NCBI RefSeq assembly: GCF_000732195.1
Contig: NZ_JNNU01000006.1
Location: 340,478 to 404,477, forward strand
Direction: 5' to 3'
DNA from: Neorhizobium vignae
GTDB lineage: Bacteria; Pseudomonadota; Alphaproteobacteria; Rhizobiales; Rhizobiaceae
Length of the DNA stretch: 64,000 nucleotides
Shown here: positions 44,171 through 52,132 of the stretch, piece by piece
How the letters are laid out: every line of letters begins with the position of its first letter
Numbering within the stretch: position 1 is the stretch's first letter
Notes under the pieces: model-generated
What the model was told of the DNA's origin: nothing
The model's database searches: none
Seen by the model: the letters and a program-made list of their open reading frames with translations, nothing else
Translations under genes and position numbers: made by a program

Positions 44171-46654
44171 TTACGAAGCGCTCAGCATCGTTGCTTCGCC
44201 TTTTACTGTGTAATCCGCCCGCGCTATCACGCGGCCTTCGGCCTCCACGGAGCCGTCCTTCCTGAAGCGGACGGTACCATATTCCGGGTCCTCGACAACG
44301 ACGGTGCCGTCGGATTCCTGTCTCGGGGCGAGCCCGCTGAAGCGGTACTCGACAGCCGTGAGATTGTCCGCTTCGCAGACGCGGACAATCCAGCGGGTCT
44401 TCTGGCCGTACTGGCGCAGTTCAGCCCCTGCCGACGGGCCTTCGGTGACGGCCTCCAGCTTCGAGGCGGTGCGCAGCATGACGGCGCCCTTGCCGGAGCG
44501 GGCAAGCGCCACGCCACCGGAAACGAGTGTTTCGTCGAACTCGGCCTTGGGGAACCAGGCGTGGGTGAAATCCGGCTGTTCCTCATAGGTGGTGAATTCG
44601 AGGATCGCCAGACCGCGGTATTGCTGCGCTCGGGGAATGGTGCCGCAGCCGCCCCAGTAGGACGGGCGGCCGTAGCCGAACTGGATGGTCTCGCCCGGAT
44701 GGTTGATCCAGATCGCGGCTTCCGGCTTGTCGCCGAGACGCAGGTGCAGGATGGTTTCCTGGTAACCCCATTCGTCCCAGCGGTAATGGACAGTCGAGCC
44801 CATGGCGAAGTGCTCGCCCTTGTAATGATAGAGCGCGGCGAAGGAGTTTTCGCCCTGGGCGAAACGCCATTCCTGGTGCTGGCTGCCGCGGTGATCGGCA
44901 ATCGCGGCGAACTCTGCAGGGATTTCGAGGCCGTGGTCGCGCAGGCAGACGGCCATCTGCGGCAGGCAGTGGACGCGGCGGCCATACCAGCCCTTGCCCC
45001 AGAGCAGACGGGCAACGCCGGACAGTTCCAGCGAGCGGCCGGCGCAGAGCGTGTGTTCGTAGGAGCGGCCCTGCGCTGCGGTAACCATGCCATGATGGGC
45101 GGAGCGGGCGATGATTTCGCAGAGGCGGACGATGCCGGCCTTGGCGCGGTCGGCGATATCCTTGTCCGGGGAGAGGGCGGCAAGCGCCGTCAGGCCCTTG
45201 AGGTCGATCGGGAAATAGGGCGCCGAGTTGAACTCGGCCATTTCCCAGTGCTCGAAATGGTCGAGCCAGGCGCGCACGCGGGCGGCACCGACCTTCGCCT
45301 GCTCCGAACCTTTGCGGCCGGAACGGACGAAGGTGGCGTCTGGGAGGAGGCTGCCCGCAAGATAGGCGGAAGTATGGAACAGCAGGGCGTGGTTTTCGGA
45401 GAAATACCACTGCACGTCGTTGCCCGGCTCATCCATCCAGTAACGATAGTTGAGAATGGCGCCGTCGATGCGGGCACGGGTCTTCTCGTTGATGTCCTTG
45501 CCCCAGACGATGCGTGACCAGATGAGTGGCACCAGCGAGAAGTCGGCGCAGTCGTGGCAGTCTTCGATCGAGGGCAGGATTTCCTCGATCATCGCATCCG
45601 TATCGGGGCCGGAACGGCCGCTAGCGAGACGGGCGAAGGCACGGACGGTATCGCGTTCGGAATTTTCCGAGATTTGCGCCAGGGTCTCGGTGATACGATC
45701 GCTCAGCGATGCAGGAGCCTGGCCCTGGCTTTCGGCATGGCAGATCTCGACGCCGAGCGAACGGGACACGACGAAGCCGCCGGCATTGAGGGTGATGCGG
45801 AAGTGGCGGAAGTCGGCGGGCGCCTTTTCCGACGGGCCGATATTTAGGCTGGTGGCGCCGGCGGGCAGGGTGAAGTCGAAATCGAAGCGCTCGCGCGACA
45901 TGAAGTCGCCTTCGACCGCGACATTGACCTTCACCTCGACCGGCAGCGGCGCGGAGAGAAGCAGAGTGATATCGCCGCCGAAATAGTGCTGGCGGTCGAA
46001 ATACATGGTGTCGAGCGCCTTTTCGAGGCTTGCGGCGACGGGGCTCGTGACCGGAACCGGCAGGGCAACACTGGCAGCCGGGCCGGAGACGTAGTCGAAC
46101 TGATAGAAATAGCGGGCGTCACGCTCGGCGAGGTCGTCGAAGAACAGCGTGATCTCGTTGAGGCCGGCGACCAGCGGCAGTTCGAATTCCTGCTTGGCTT
46201 CGAGGTTGCGGCTATAGGGCGCCATCCAGCCGGCTTCCTCGCCGTTGACCCAGATGACCGCGCCGCCGCAGGTGCCGAGCCGGATCTTTGCCGAGCCGGC
46301 AGTTTCCGCCTCTATATAGGTGCGGGTCCAGGTGGCGAGCCGGGTCGGGCGGAACCAGAAGCCGGAAAGATCGAGCCGCGGCGAACCGAAGGGCAGCCAC
46401 CAGCGGGTGGCATCGAAGGAGCCACGGACATCCGGGCGCTTGCCGCGATAGGTGTCCGCAAAGATGGTGCGGCACGGATATTCGTGCGGAATGAAGTTCT
46501 TGACCTTGGTCAGGAAGAAGAACGGGTCCATCTCGCCCTTCATCGGGGCATCGGGCACGTCGAAACGCTCTTCGGCGATGCGGCCCAGCTGCCAGTACCG
46601 GACGGCTTCGCCGGGCTTCAACGTCTTTCGCATCCAGTTTGCTTCGGGATTCAT
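44171..46654 (-). CDS. Uncharacterised 827-residue protein of the pectin-uptake operon
   Basis: An 827-residue cytoplasmic protein (no signal peptide). Residues about 90-200 resemble a galactose-binding jelly roll (TWTRTYIEAETAGSAKIRLG, CGGAVIWVNGEEAGW). From about 330 it looks like an alpha/alpha-toroid (DCADFSLVPLIWSRIVWG, NDVQWYFSENHALLFHTSAY, WEMAEFNSAPYFPIDLKGL, QGRSYEHTLCAGRSLELSG) as in many glycosidases and polysaccharide lyases, and the end is beta-rich (HQEWRFAQGENSFAALYHYK, PEYGTVRFRKDGSVEAEGRV). Conserved-looking acidic and His residues (DCHDCADF, SENHALL, YEHTLC) could be catalytic. I do not recognise a characterised family. Its place between kduI and the binding protein implies action on the imported sugar. 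Confidence 0.85.
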   Translation of the reverse strand: MNPEANWMRKTLKPGEAVRYWQLGRIAEERFDVPDAPMKGEMDPFFFLTKVKNFIPHEYPCRTIFADTYRGKRPDVRGSFDATRWWLPFGSPRLDLSGFWFRPTRLATWTRTYIEAETAGSAKIRLGTCGGAVIWVNGEEAGWMAPYSRNLEAKQEFELPLVAGLNEITLFFDDLAERDARYFYQFDYVSGPAASVALPVPVTSPVAASLEKALDTMYFDRQHYFGGDITLLLSAPLPVEVKVNVAVEGDFMSRERFDFDFTLPAGATSLNIGPSEKAPADFRHFRITLNAGGFVVSRSLGVEICHAESQGQAPASLSDRITETLAQISENSERDTVRAFARLASGRSGPDTDAMIEEILPSIEDCHDCADFSLVPLIWSRIVWGKDINEKTRARIDGAILNYRYWMDEPGNDVQWYFSENHALLFHTSAYLAGSLLPDATFVRSGRKGSEQAKVGAARVRAWLDHFEHWEMAEFNSAPYFPIDLKGLTALAALSPDKDIADRAKAGIVRLCEIIARSAHHGMVTAAQGRSYEHTLCAGRSLELSGVARLLWGKGWYGRRVHCLPQMAVCLRDHGLEIPAEFAAIADHRGSQHQEWRFAQGENSFAALYHYKGEHFAMGSTVHYRWDEWGYQETILHLRLGDKPEAAIWINHPGETIQFGYGRPSYWGGCGTIPRAQQYRGLAILEFTTYEEQPDFTHAWFPKAEFDETLVSGGVALARSGKGAVMLRTASKLEAVTEGPSAGAELRQYGQKTRWIVRVCEADNLTAVEYRFSGLAPRQESDGTVVVEDPEYGTVRFRKDGSVEAEGRVIARADYTVKGEATMLSAS

Positions 46655-46661
46655 GGCAGTC

Positions 46662-47498
46662 TTATCTCAGCTCGCTCAGGGCCACGGGGGCCACGTCGTT
46701 ATATTCCTGGTTCTCGCCGGTCATGCCCCAGACGAAGGCGTATTGCGCGGTGCCGGCACCCATATGGATCGACCAGGCGGGCGAGAGAACCGCGTCGAGG
46801 TTCTTGACCACGAGATGGCGCGTCTCTTCCGGGCGGCCCATCAGTTGGATGACCCGTTCCTCTTCGGGCAGGTCGAAATAGCAATAGGCTTCCATGCGAC
46901 GCTCATGCAGATGCGGCGGCATGGTGTTCCAGATGCTGCCGTCGGCAAGGTCGGTGATGCCGAGCAGAAGCAGGCAGGACGGCGTGACTTCCGGATGGAT
47001 GTACATCCTGAGGTTCCGCAGGTTGGCGCGCTTGGCATCGCCGAATGTCAGCATCTTCGATTCCGACCGCTTGATGAGGCGGTGCGGAATGTCGGCGCCG
47101 GCGGGAACGGAGTTCATGTAGAACCGGGCCGGCTTTTCGGCCGAGGCGCTGGCGACGGAGATGTCCTGGGCGCCGCGGCCGACATAGAGCACGTCGCGGT
47201 TTTCCAGGGTGAAACTTTTGCCGTCGACCGAGACGACGCCGGTGCCACCCAGATTGGCGATGCCCATTTCGCGGGCCGACAACAGGAAGGGCGTACCGAT
47301 GTCTTCGCCCGAACCGAAGCTCAGCGTCGACGATACCGGGACTGCGCCGCCGACGATCAAGCGGTCGACATGGGTATAGGTGAAGCTGACCTTGTCGGCC
47401 TGAAACAGGTCTTCCATCAGGAATTCGGCCCGCAGGCGGGCGGTGTCATAGGTCTTGATGTCGTTGGGGCCAGCCCCGTAGAGAACCTTCATCGACAT
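46662..47498 (-). CDS. kduI: 5-dehydro-4-deoxy-D-glucuronate isomerase
   Basis: A 278-residue cupin isomerase converting 5-keto-4-deoxyuronate to 3-deoxy-D-glycero-2,5-hexodiulosonate in breakdown of unsaturated uronates. Metal ligands are visible in MPPHLHERRMEAYCYF (the His-x-His and Glu) and WSIHMGAGTAQYAFVWGM (His). The ATG at 47498 has GGGAGG nine bases upstream and gives exactly the E. coli KduI length; a second ATG at 47492 overlaps the GH105 stop. It follows GH105 with a ten-base overlap. KduD and KdgK are not in the window. Confidence 0.95.
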   Translation of the reverse strand: MSMKVLYGAGPNDIKTYDTARLRAEFLMEDLFQADKVSFTYTHVDRLIVGGAVPVSSTLSFGSGEDIGTPFLLSAREMGIANLGGTGVVSVDGKSFTLENRDVLYVGRGAQDISVASASAEKPARFYMNSVPAGADIPHRLIKRSESKMLTFGDAKRANLRNLRMYIHPEVTPSCLLLLGITDLADGSIWNTMPPHLHERRMEAYCYFDLPEEERVIQLMGRPEETRHLVVKNLDAVLSPAWSIHMGAGTAQYAFVWGMTGENQEYNDVAPVALSELR

Positions 47499-48595
47499 GC
47501 TGTCTCGCCTCCCGGTTCCACATGCCGGATGGCTTCGGAGAGGCACAGGATCGAAAGAGCCTGCCCGTAGCCGGTCGGCTGGATGGGAATATCCCGATAG
47601 AATTGCAGATCATGGCCCATGCGCGTTCCATAGGAGACGTTGAGCACGGTGCCGGTTTCGTCGATATTGGCAAGCACCGCTTCAACGGCCTTGAGGCCGG
47701 CCACCCGCCATTCATGGGTGCCGAGGCCGAGGCGGTACCCCTTGAGCAGGCCGTAACCAAAGCCCGCCGTCGCCGAGATCTCCTCGTAGGAGGACGGGTC
47801 GTCGAGCAGGGTGCGCCAGGCGCCGGAAGCGGCCTGCAGCGGCAGCAGTGCGTTGACCTGCGCCGTCAGCACGCCGAGCAGGAAATCCTTTACCGGCTTC
47901 GAAACCTCGGCGAGATCGAATAGATCGAGCATGCCGGCGGTGATCCAGGCATTGCCGCGCGCCCAGCGGGCCTCCGCAAAATTATGGCGGCCCTGGAACG
48001 TCCAGCCATGAAACCAGAGGCCGGTCTTCTTGTCGGCGAGGTAACGGGAATGGACGAGGAACTGTTTTGACGCCTCATCGACAAGCTCGCGGCGACCGCT
48101 TGCCTCGCCGTAGGAGGCGAGGAAGAGGGCGACCATATAAAGCGTATCGTCCCAGAGTTCGTCGTCATTGACCTTGTCGGAGACATGGTGCTCGAAAGCG
48201 CCTTCCTCGGTGCGGCCCATCTCGCTCATGACGCGGTCTGCCCAGGCGTCGAGAACCGGATTCCAGCGCGGGTCGCGGGTTTCGCGCCAGAGGACGGAAA
48301 GGCCGAGCATCGGTGCCGTGGTGTTGACGTTGAGCATCGGGAGCCCGGCTTCGATGCGGGCCGAATACCAGTTCTCGATCAGCGCCTTCAGGTCGTCGCG
48401 GCCGGTGAACAGCCAGAGACGGATCAGGCCGTAGAGGCCGACGCCCTGTGGCCACTCCCAGCTTTCGAAAGAGATATAGTCGCCGGCGGTCCCGTCGAGA
48501 TTGGGTTCGTGGAAACGGCCATCGTCGCGAAGCCCGGTCATGCCGGTCACGAGGCGGTCAAGCTTTTCACGGATGTCCCGGGCTGAAAGGCCCAT
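47489..48595 (-). CDS. GH105 unsaturated rhamnogalacturonyl hydrolase
   Basis: A 368-residue alpha/alpha-barrel hydrolase of the YteR/YesR type, which removes the 4,5-unsaturated galacturonate from rhamnogalacturonan disaccharides made by lyases. The catalytic Asp region is NDDELWDDTLYMVALFLA near residue 143, and the substrate-binding aromatic pattern is in FHGWTFQGRHNFAEARWARGN. No signal peptide, so it acts after import. It is the first gene of the operon, 147 bases from the divergent LacI regulator, and overlaps kduI. Confidence 0.92.
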   Translation of the reverse strand: MGLSARDIREKLDRLVTGMTGLRDDGRFHEPNLDGTAGDYISFESWEWPQGVGLYGLIRLWLFTGRDDLKALIENWYSARIEAGLPMLNVNTTAPMLGLSVLWRETRDPRWNPVLDAWADRVMSEMGRTEEGAFEHHVSDKVNDDELWDDTLYMVALFLASYGEASGRRELVDEASKQFLVHSRYLADKKTGLWFHGWTFQGRHNFAEARWARGNAWITAGMLDLFDLAEVSKPVKDFLLGVLTAQVNALLPLQAASGAWRTLLDDPSSYEEISATAGFGYGLLKGYRLGLGTHEWRVAGLKAVEAVLANIDETGTVLNVSYGTRMGHDLQFYRDIPIQPTGYGQALSILCLSEAIRHVEPGGETACR

Positions 48596-48612
48596 GTCTC
48601 AATTCCTCCCTT

Positions 48613-48698
48613 TGCTGCAGCATTTGCTGCGCAGCATTGCCGATCCGCTTCTCCCAAGCGTGGCCTTATGAAAACATCTGAAAATTGATTGCGCAATC
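48613..48698. promoter_or_regulatory. Operator candidates between GH105 operon and lacI-type gene
   Basis: Three perfect palindromes lie in the 146-base gap: TGCTGCAGCA (48613-48622), TGCTGCGCAGCA (48625-48636) and GATTGCGCAATC (48687-48698). The last two have the central CG expected of LacI/GalR-type operators. The first two are just upstream of the GH105 gene, the third near the regulator promoter, so looping or autoregulation is possible. Confidence 0.6.
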
Positions 48699-48741
48699 TG
48701 AAAATTTTTTGCAGTGTGCGCATCGACGATGGGAGGATGTC

Positions 48742-49791
48742 ATGGCGGCGACGATCGTGCCGGGCAAGCGCGGCAAGAAAAGCCGGCGGGTGCGGCTGGA
48801 GGATATTGCGGGAAAGGTGGGCGTGTCGCTGAGCACCGTGTCTCGGGCGCTGGCCGGCGAGAAGGGCGTGCGCGCAGACATCCGCCAGCGGATCATGGAG
48901 GCTGCGAAAGACGCCAATTACGCAATGCCGACACCGGTCGCCGGCAAGAAAGTGATCCTGGCAGCCTCGAGCGCGGCGATGATCGACTACGTGCGCAACC
49001 AGTTCACGCTCTATGTGCTGGAAGGGTTGCGGGACCGCGCCCAGGCTCTGGGGCTCGATATCGTCACCCGCGCGGTCGCCGACCAGTCGGAGGAAAAGGT
49101 GGTGCTTGAAGAGGCACTGGTCGACCCGGACGTCGCGGGACTGCTGTTTCTGACCGTCGACGACGAAGGAATGCTCGAGGCCACACGCGGCTTCGGCAAG
49201 CCGGTCGTGCTGATCAACGGTGACGATCCGATGATGCGGCTTTCGAGCGTGACCCCCTGCAATCGGTCGGCCGCGCATCTGGCCACCGACTATCTCATCC
49301 GGCTGGGCCACAAACGCATCCTCTTCCTGATGCGTCCGGGCCGGCGGACGATCGACCGGCGCCGCGAAGGCTGGCAGGATGCCTTCCAGCATCACGGTTT
49401 GCCTTGCCCCTCGGATCTCGTCGTGCCGGTCGAGGACTGGCTGCCGGAGCTCGCGGCCCAGGCGGTAAGCGAGCGGTTGCGCAGGAACGGGCTCGATTTC
49501 ACCGCCGTGCTGACGGCGGGCGACAGTCTCGCGGTCGGCGCGATGATGGGGGTGCAGCAGATGGGTTATACCGTGCCGGGCGACGTTTCGGTGATGGGCA
49601 TGGACGACCTGCCGCAGGCCGCCTTCCTCAACCCGCCGCTGACCACCGTGCATATTCCGATGCGTGAACTCGGAGCCGTGGCGCTCGATCTTTTGCGGGA
49701 CGGGATGACCGGATTTGCGAATCCGGCGCGGCGGGTGGAGCTTGCTTGTCACATTGCCGAGCGGCAGTCGACCGGGCCGGCCAGGGGCTAA
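48742..49791 (+). CDS. LacI-family transcriptional regulator
   Basis: A 349-residue regulator with an N-terminal helix-turn-helix (VRLEDIAGKVGVSLSTVSRALAGE, about residues 18-41) and hinge helix region, then a periplasmic-binding-protein-like effector domain (from about 70). The start at 48742 follows GGGAGGATGTC. Divergent from the GH105 operon, so it probably represses it until a pectin sugar or degradation intermediate binds. The N-terminal extension before the HTH (MAATIVPGKRGKKSRR) is basic. Confidence 0.93.
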   Translation: MAATIVPGKRGKKSRRVRLEDIAGKVGVSLSTVSRALAGEKGVRADIRQRIMEAAKDANYAMPTPVAGKKVILAASSAAMIDYVRNQFTLYVLEGLRDRAQALGLDIVTRAVADQSEEKVVLEEALVDPDVAGLLFLTVDDEGMLEATRGFGKPVVLINGDDPMMRLSSVTPCNRSAAHLATDYLIRLGHKRILFLMRPGRRTIDRRREGWQDAFQHHGLPCPSDLVVPVEDWLPELAAQAVSERLRRNGLDFTAVLTAGDSLAVGAMMGVQQMGYTVPGDVSVMGMDDLPQAAFLNPPLTTVHIPMRELGAVALDLLRDGMTGFANPARRVELACHIAERQSTGPARG

Positions 49792-49933
49792 CCCCGGCCA
49801 GAACGTTTATTCATGCGCCATTCAGAGCGGTGCTGGAACAATGGGAATGTATCGAACATTGATATCCGGCGAAATCCGGTCGGCAGATGGTCAGTCCGGT
49901 TCGCGCGTTATTTGGTTTCTCAGGAGGAAGCCC

Positions 49934-50509
49934 GTGAAGAAAATTGTGATGTCCGTTGCGGCACTTTGCGCCCTGTTCGTGGCGCCGTCGATTGCGGATG
50001 CGGCCGTACGCGGGGTTGCCACGGCCAATGTCAACATGCGGTCCGGGCCGAGCACCGGCTATCCGGCCGTCGACGTCATACCGGTCGGTGCGGCGGTAAC
50101 GATCTACGGCTGCATGAGCAGCGTCAACTGGTGCGACGTCGCCTTCGTCGGCGGACGCGGCTGGGTGTCGGGCAATTACGTGCAGGCGACCTATCGTTCC
50201 AACCGCGTCTATGTCGCCCCCGATTATTACGAGGGCCTCGGCATTCCGATGGTCACGTTCGACGTCGGCAACTATTGGGGCCGCTACTATCGCAACCGCG
50301 ACTTCTACCGCGACCGCGATCGCTGGGACCGCTACGATTGGAGACGCGAATCGCGCCTTCCGCCACCCCCGCCGGCGCCGCCGCGCTGGGATCGTGACGG
50401 CGCCCCACGCTGGGACCGGGATCGCAGCTGGAGCCCGGGCGACTCCCAGCCGCCCCGTCCGCCGGTCTGGCGCGGCGACCGTGACCGTTTCTACCGGGAC
50501 CCGGGTTGA
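49934..50509 (+). CDS. Secreted bacterial SH3-domain protein
   Basis: A 191-residue exported protein: signal peptide (KKIVMSVAALCALFVAPSIADA, about 23 residues), one SH3b domain (ATANVNMRSGPSTGYPAVDV through WVSGNYVQATYR), then a disordered tail rich in Arg, Asp, Tyr, Trp and Pro (RDRDRWDRYDWRRES, PPRWDRDGAPRWDRDRSW). SH3b domains often bind cell-wall peptides. GTG start with AGGAGG six bases upstream. It ends at a clear terminator. Confidence 0.88.
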   Translation: MKKIVMSVAALCALFVAPSIADAAVRGVATANVNMRSGPSTGYPAVDVIPVGAAVTIYGCMSSVNWCDVAFVGGRGWVSGNYVQATYRSNRVYVAPDYYEGLGIPMVTFDVGNYWGRYYRNRDFYRDRDRWDRYDWRRESRLPPPPPAPPRWDRDGAPRWDRDRSWSPGDSQPPRPPVWRGDRDRFYRDPG

Positions 50510-50555
50510 TCGTAGCCCGCCGCAGTGGTTCGGGTGCTGGCCCCATTCAGGAATT

Positions 50556-50586
50556 CAAAAAGGCCGCCTTCGGGTGGCCTTTTTTG
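50556..50586 (+). terminator. Intrinsic terminator after the SH3 protein gene
   Basis: AAAAAGGCCGCC, loop TTCG, GGTGGCCTTTTTT (with one mismatch-wobble pair) form a stem followed by a T run, 50 bases after the stop codon. The symmetric A and T runs make it able to act in both directions. Confidence 0.88.
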
Positions 50587-50777
50587 CATCCGCATTGCGA
50601 CACGCTGCTGCCGAGCGTACCGTTCGGCCATGTTCTGACCATTGCGCCTTTTCAGCCTTTTCGATAAGAGACGCCGCAACTCGATGATCCTGTCACAAAC
50701 GACGGGATCTCGGAACGGTTTGAAAGCAGGCGCCCAAGGCTCCCGAGCCTCTTGGCGAAACAGTGGTTTTTGTCGGT

Positions 50778-52052
50778 ATGGCTCGCATCGTCATGAAGTT
50801 CGGCGGCACTTCGGTCGCCAATCTCGAACGCATTCACAACGTCGCGCGCCATGTGAAACGTGAGGTCGAGGCCGGACACGAGGTCGCGGTCGTCGTCTCC
50901 GCCATGTCCGGCAAGACCAACGAGCTGGTAGGCTGGGTTCAGGACATGCCGAAGGTTTCCGGCGCCAACTCGCCTTTTTACGATGCGCGCGAATATGACG
51001 CCGTCGTCGCATCCGGCGAGCAGGTGACGTCCGGCATTCTCGCCATCGCGTTGCAGTCCATGGGCATCAATGCCCGGTCCTGGCAGGGCTGGCAGATCCC
51101 GATCCGCACCGACAGCGCCCATGGCGCGGCGCGGATCATGGAGATCGACGGCACCGAGATCGTCAAGCGGATGGGCGAGGGCCAGGTGGCCGTCGTCGCC
51201 GGATTCCAGGGGCTCGGTCCGGACAACCGGATCGCCACGCTCGGCCGCGGCGGTTCCGATACCTCGGCGGTGGCGATCGCGGCCGCGGTCAAGGCCGACC
51301 GCTGCGACATCTATACGGATGTCGACGGCGTCTACACGACCGATCCGCGCATCGTGCCGCAGGCGCGGCGCATGAAGAAGGTCTCCTTCGAGGAAATGCT
51401 CGAAATGGCCTCGCTCGGCTCGAAGGTTCTGCAGGTGCGCTCGGTCGAGCTCGCCATGGTCCACAAGGTCCGCACCTTCGTGCGTTCCAGTTTCGAGGAT
51501 CCCGATGCGCCGGGCATGGGTGACCTTTTGAACCCGCCCGGTACTTTGATTTGCGACGAGGAAGAAATCGTGGAACAGGAAGTCGTCACCGGCATCGCCT
51601 ATGCCAAGGATGAAGCGCAGATTTCGCTCCGGCGCCTTGCCGACCGGCCGGGCGTGTCGGCGGCGATCTTCGGCCCGCTCGCCGAAGCGCATATCAATGT
51701 CGACATGATCGTGCAGAACACGTCGGAAGACGGTTCGCGCACCGACATGACCTTCACCGTGCCGTCCGGAGACGTGCAGAAGGCCATGAAGGTGCTCGAC
51801 GACAACAAGGAAAAAATCGGCTTCGACGTTGTCCAGACCGAATCAGGCCTGGCGAAAGTCTCGGTCATCGGCATCGGCATGCGCAGCCATGCGGGCGTTG
51901 CCGCGCATGCTTTCAAGGCACTTGCCGAAAAATCCATCAACATCAAGGCGATCACCACCTCGGAAATCAAGATTTCGATCCTGATCGATGGTGCTTATTC
52001 CGAACTCGCTGTTCGGACTTTGCATTCCGCTTACGGTCTCGATAAGAGTTGA
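50778..52052 (+). CDS. lysC: Aspartate kinase
   Basis: A 424-residue enzyme for the first step of Lys/Thr/Met synthesis. The kinase signature KFGGTSVAN is at residues 8-16, and C-terminal tandem ACT domains lie from about 270 (GVSAAIFGPLAEAHINVDMIVQNT; VSVIGIGMRSHAGVAAHAFKAL), giving feedback control by amino acids. The ATG at 50778 gives the conserved MARIVMKFGG start; a GTG 15 bases earlier is possible. ptsP follows 80 bases downstream. Window lysA completes the lysine branch at a distance. Confidence 0.95.
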   Translation: MARIVMKFGGTSVANLERIHNVARHVKREVEAGHEVAVVVSAMSGKTNELVGWVQDMPKVSGANSPFYDAREYDAVVASGEQVTSGILAIALQSMGINARSWQGWQIPIRTDSAHGAARIMEIDGTEIVKRMGEGQVAVVAGFQGLGPDNRIATLGRGGSDTSAVAIAAAVKADRCDIYTDVDGVYTTDPRIVPQARRMKKVSFEEMLEMASLGSKVLQVRSVELAMVHKVRTFVRSSFEDPDAPGMGDLLNPPGTLICDEEEIVEQEVVTGIAYAKDEAQISLRRLADRPGVSAAIFGPLAEAHINVDMIVQNTSEDGSRTDMTFTVPSGDVQKAMKVLDDNKEKIGFDVVQTESGLAKVSVIGIGMRSHAGVAAHAFKALAEKSINIKAITTSEIKISILIDGAYSELAVRTLHSAYGLDKS

Positions 52053-52132
52053 GAACGAACCGTTTGGACGCGCTGGCCGTTGGGCGCGCGGTCTTGTGGT
52101 TGGGGTGACCTCGTTTCGGGAGAGCATAGGCG

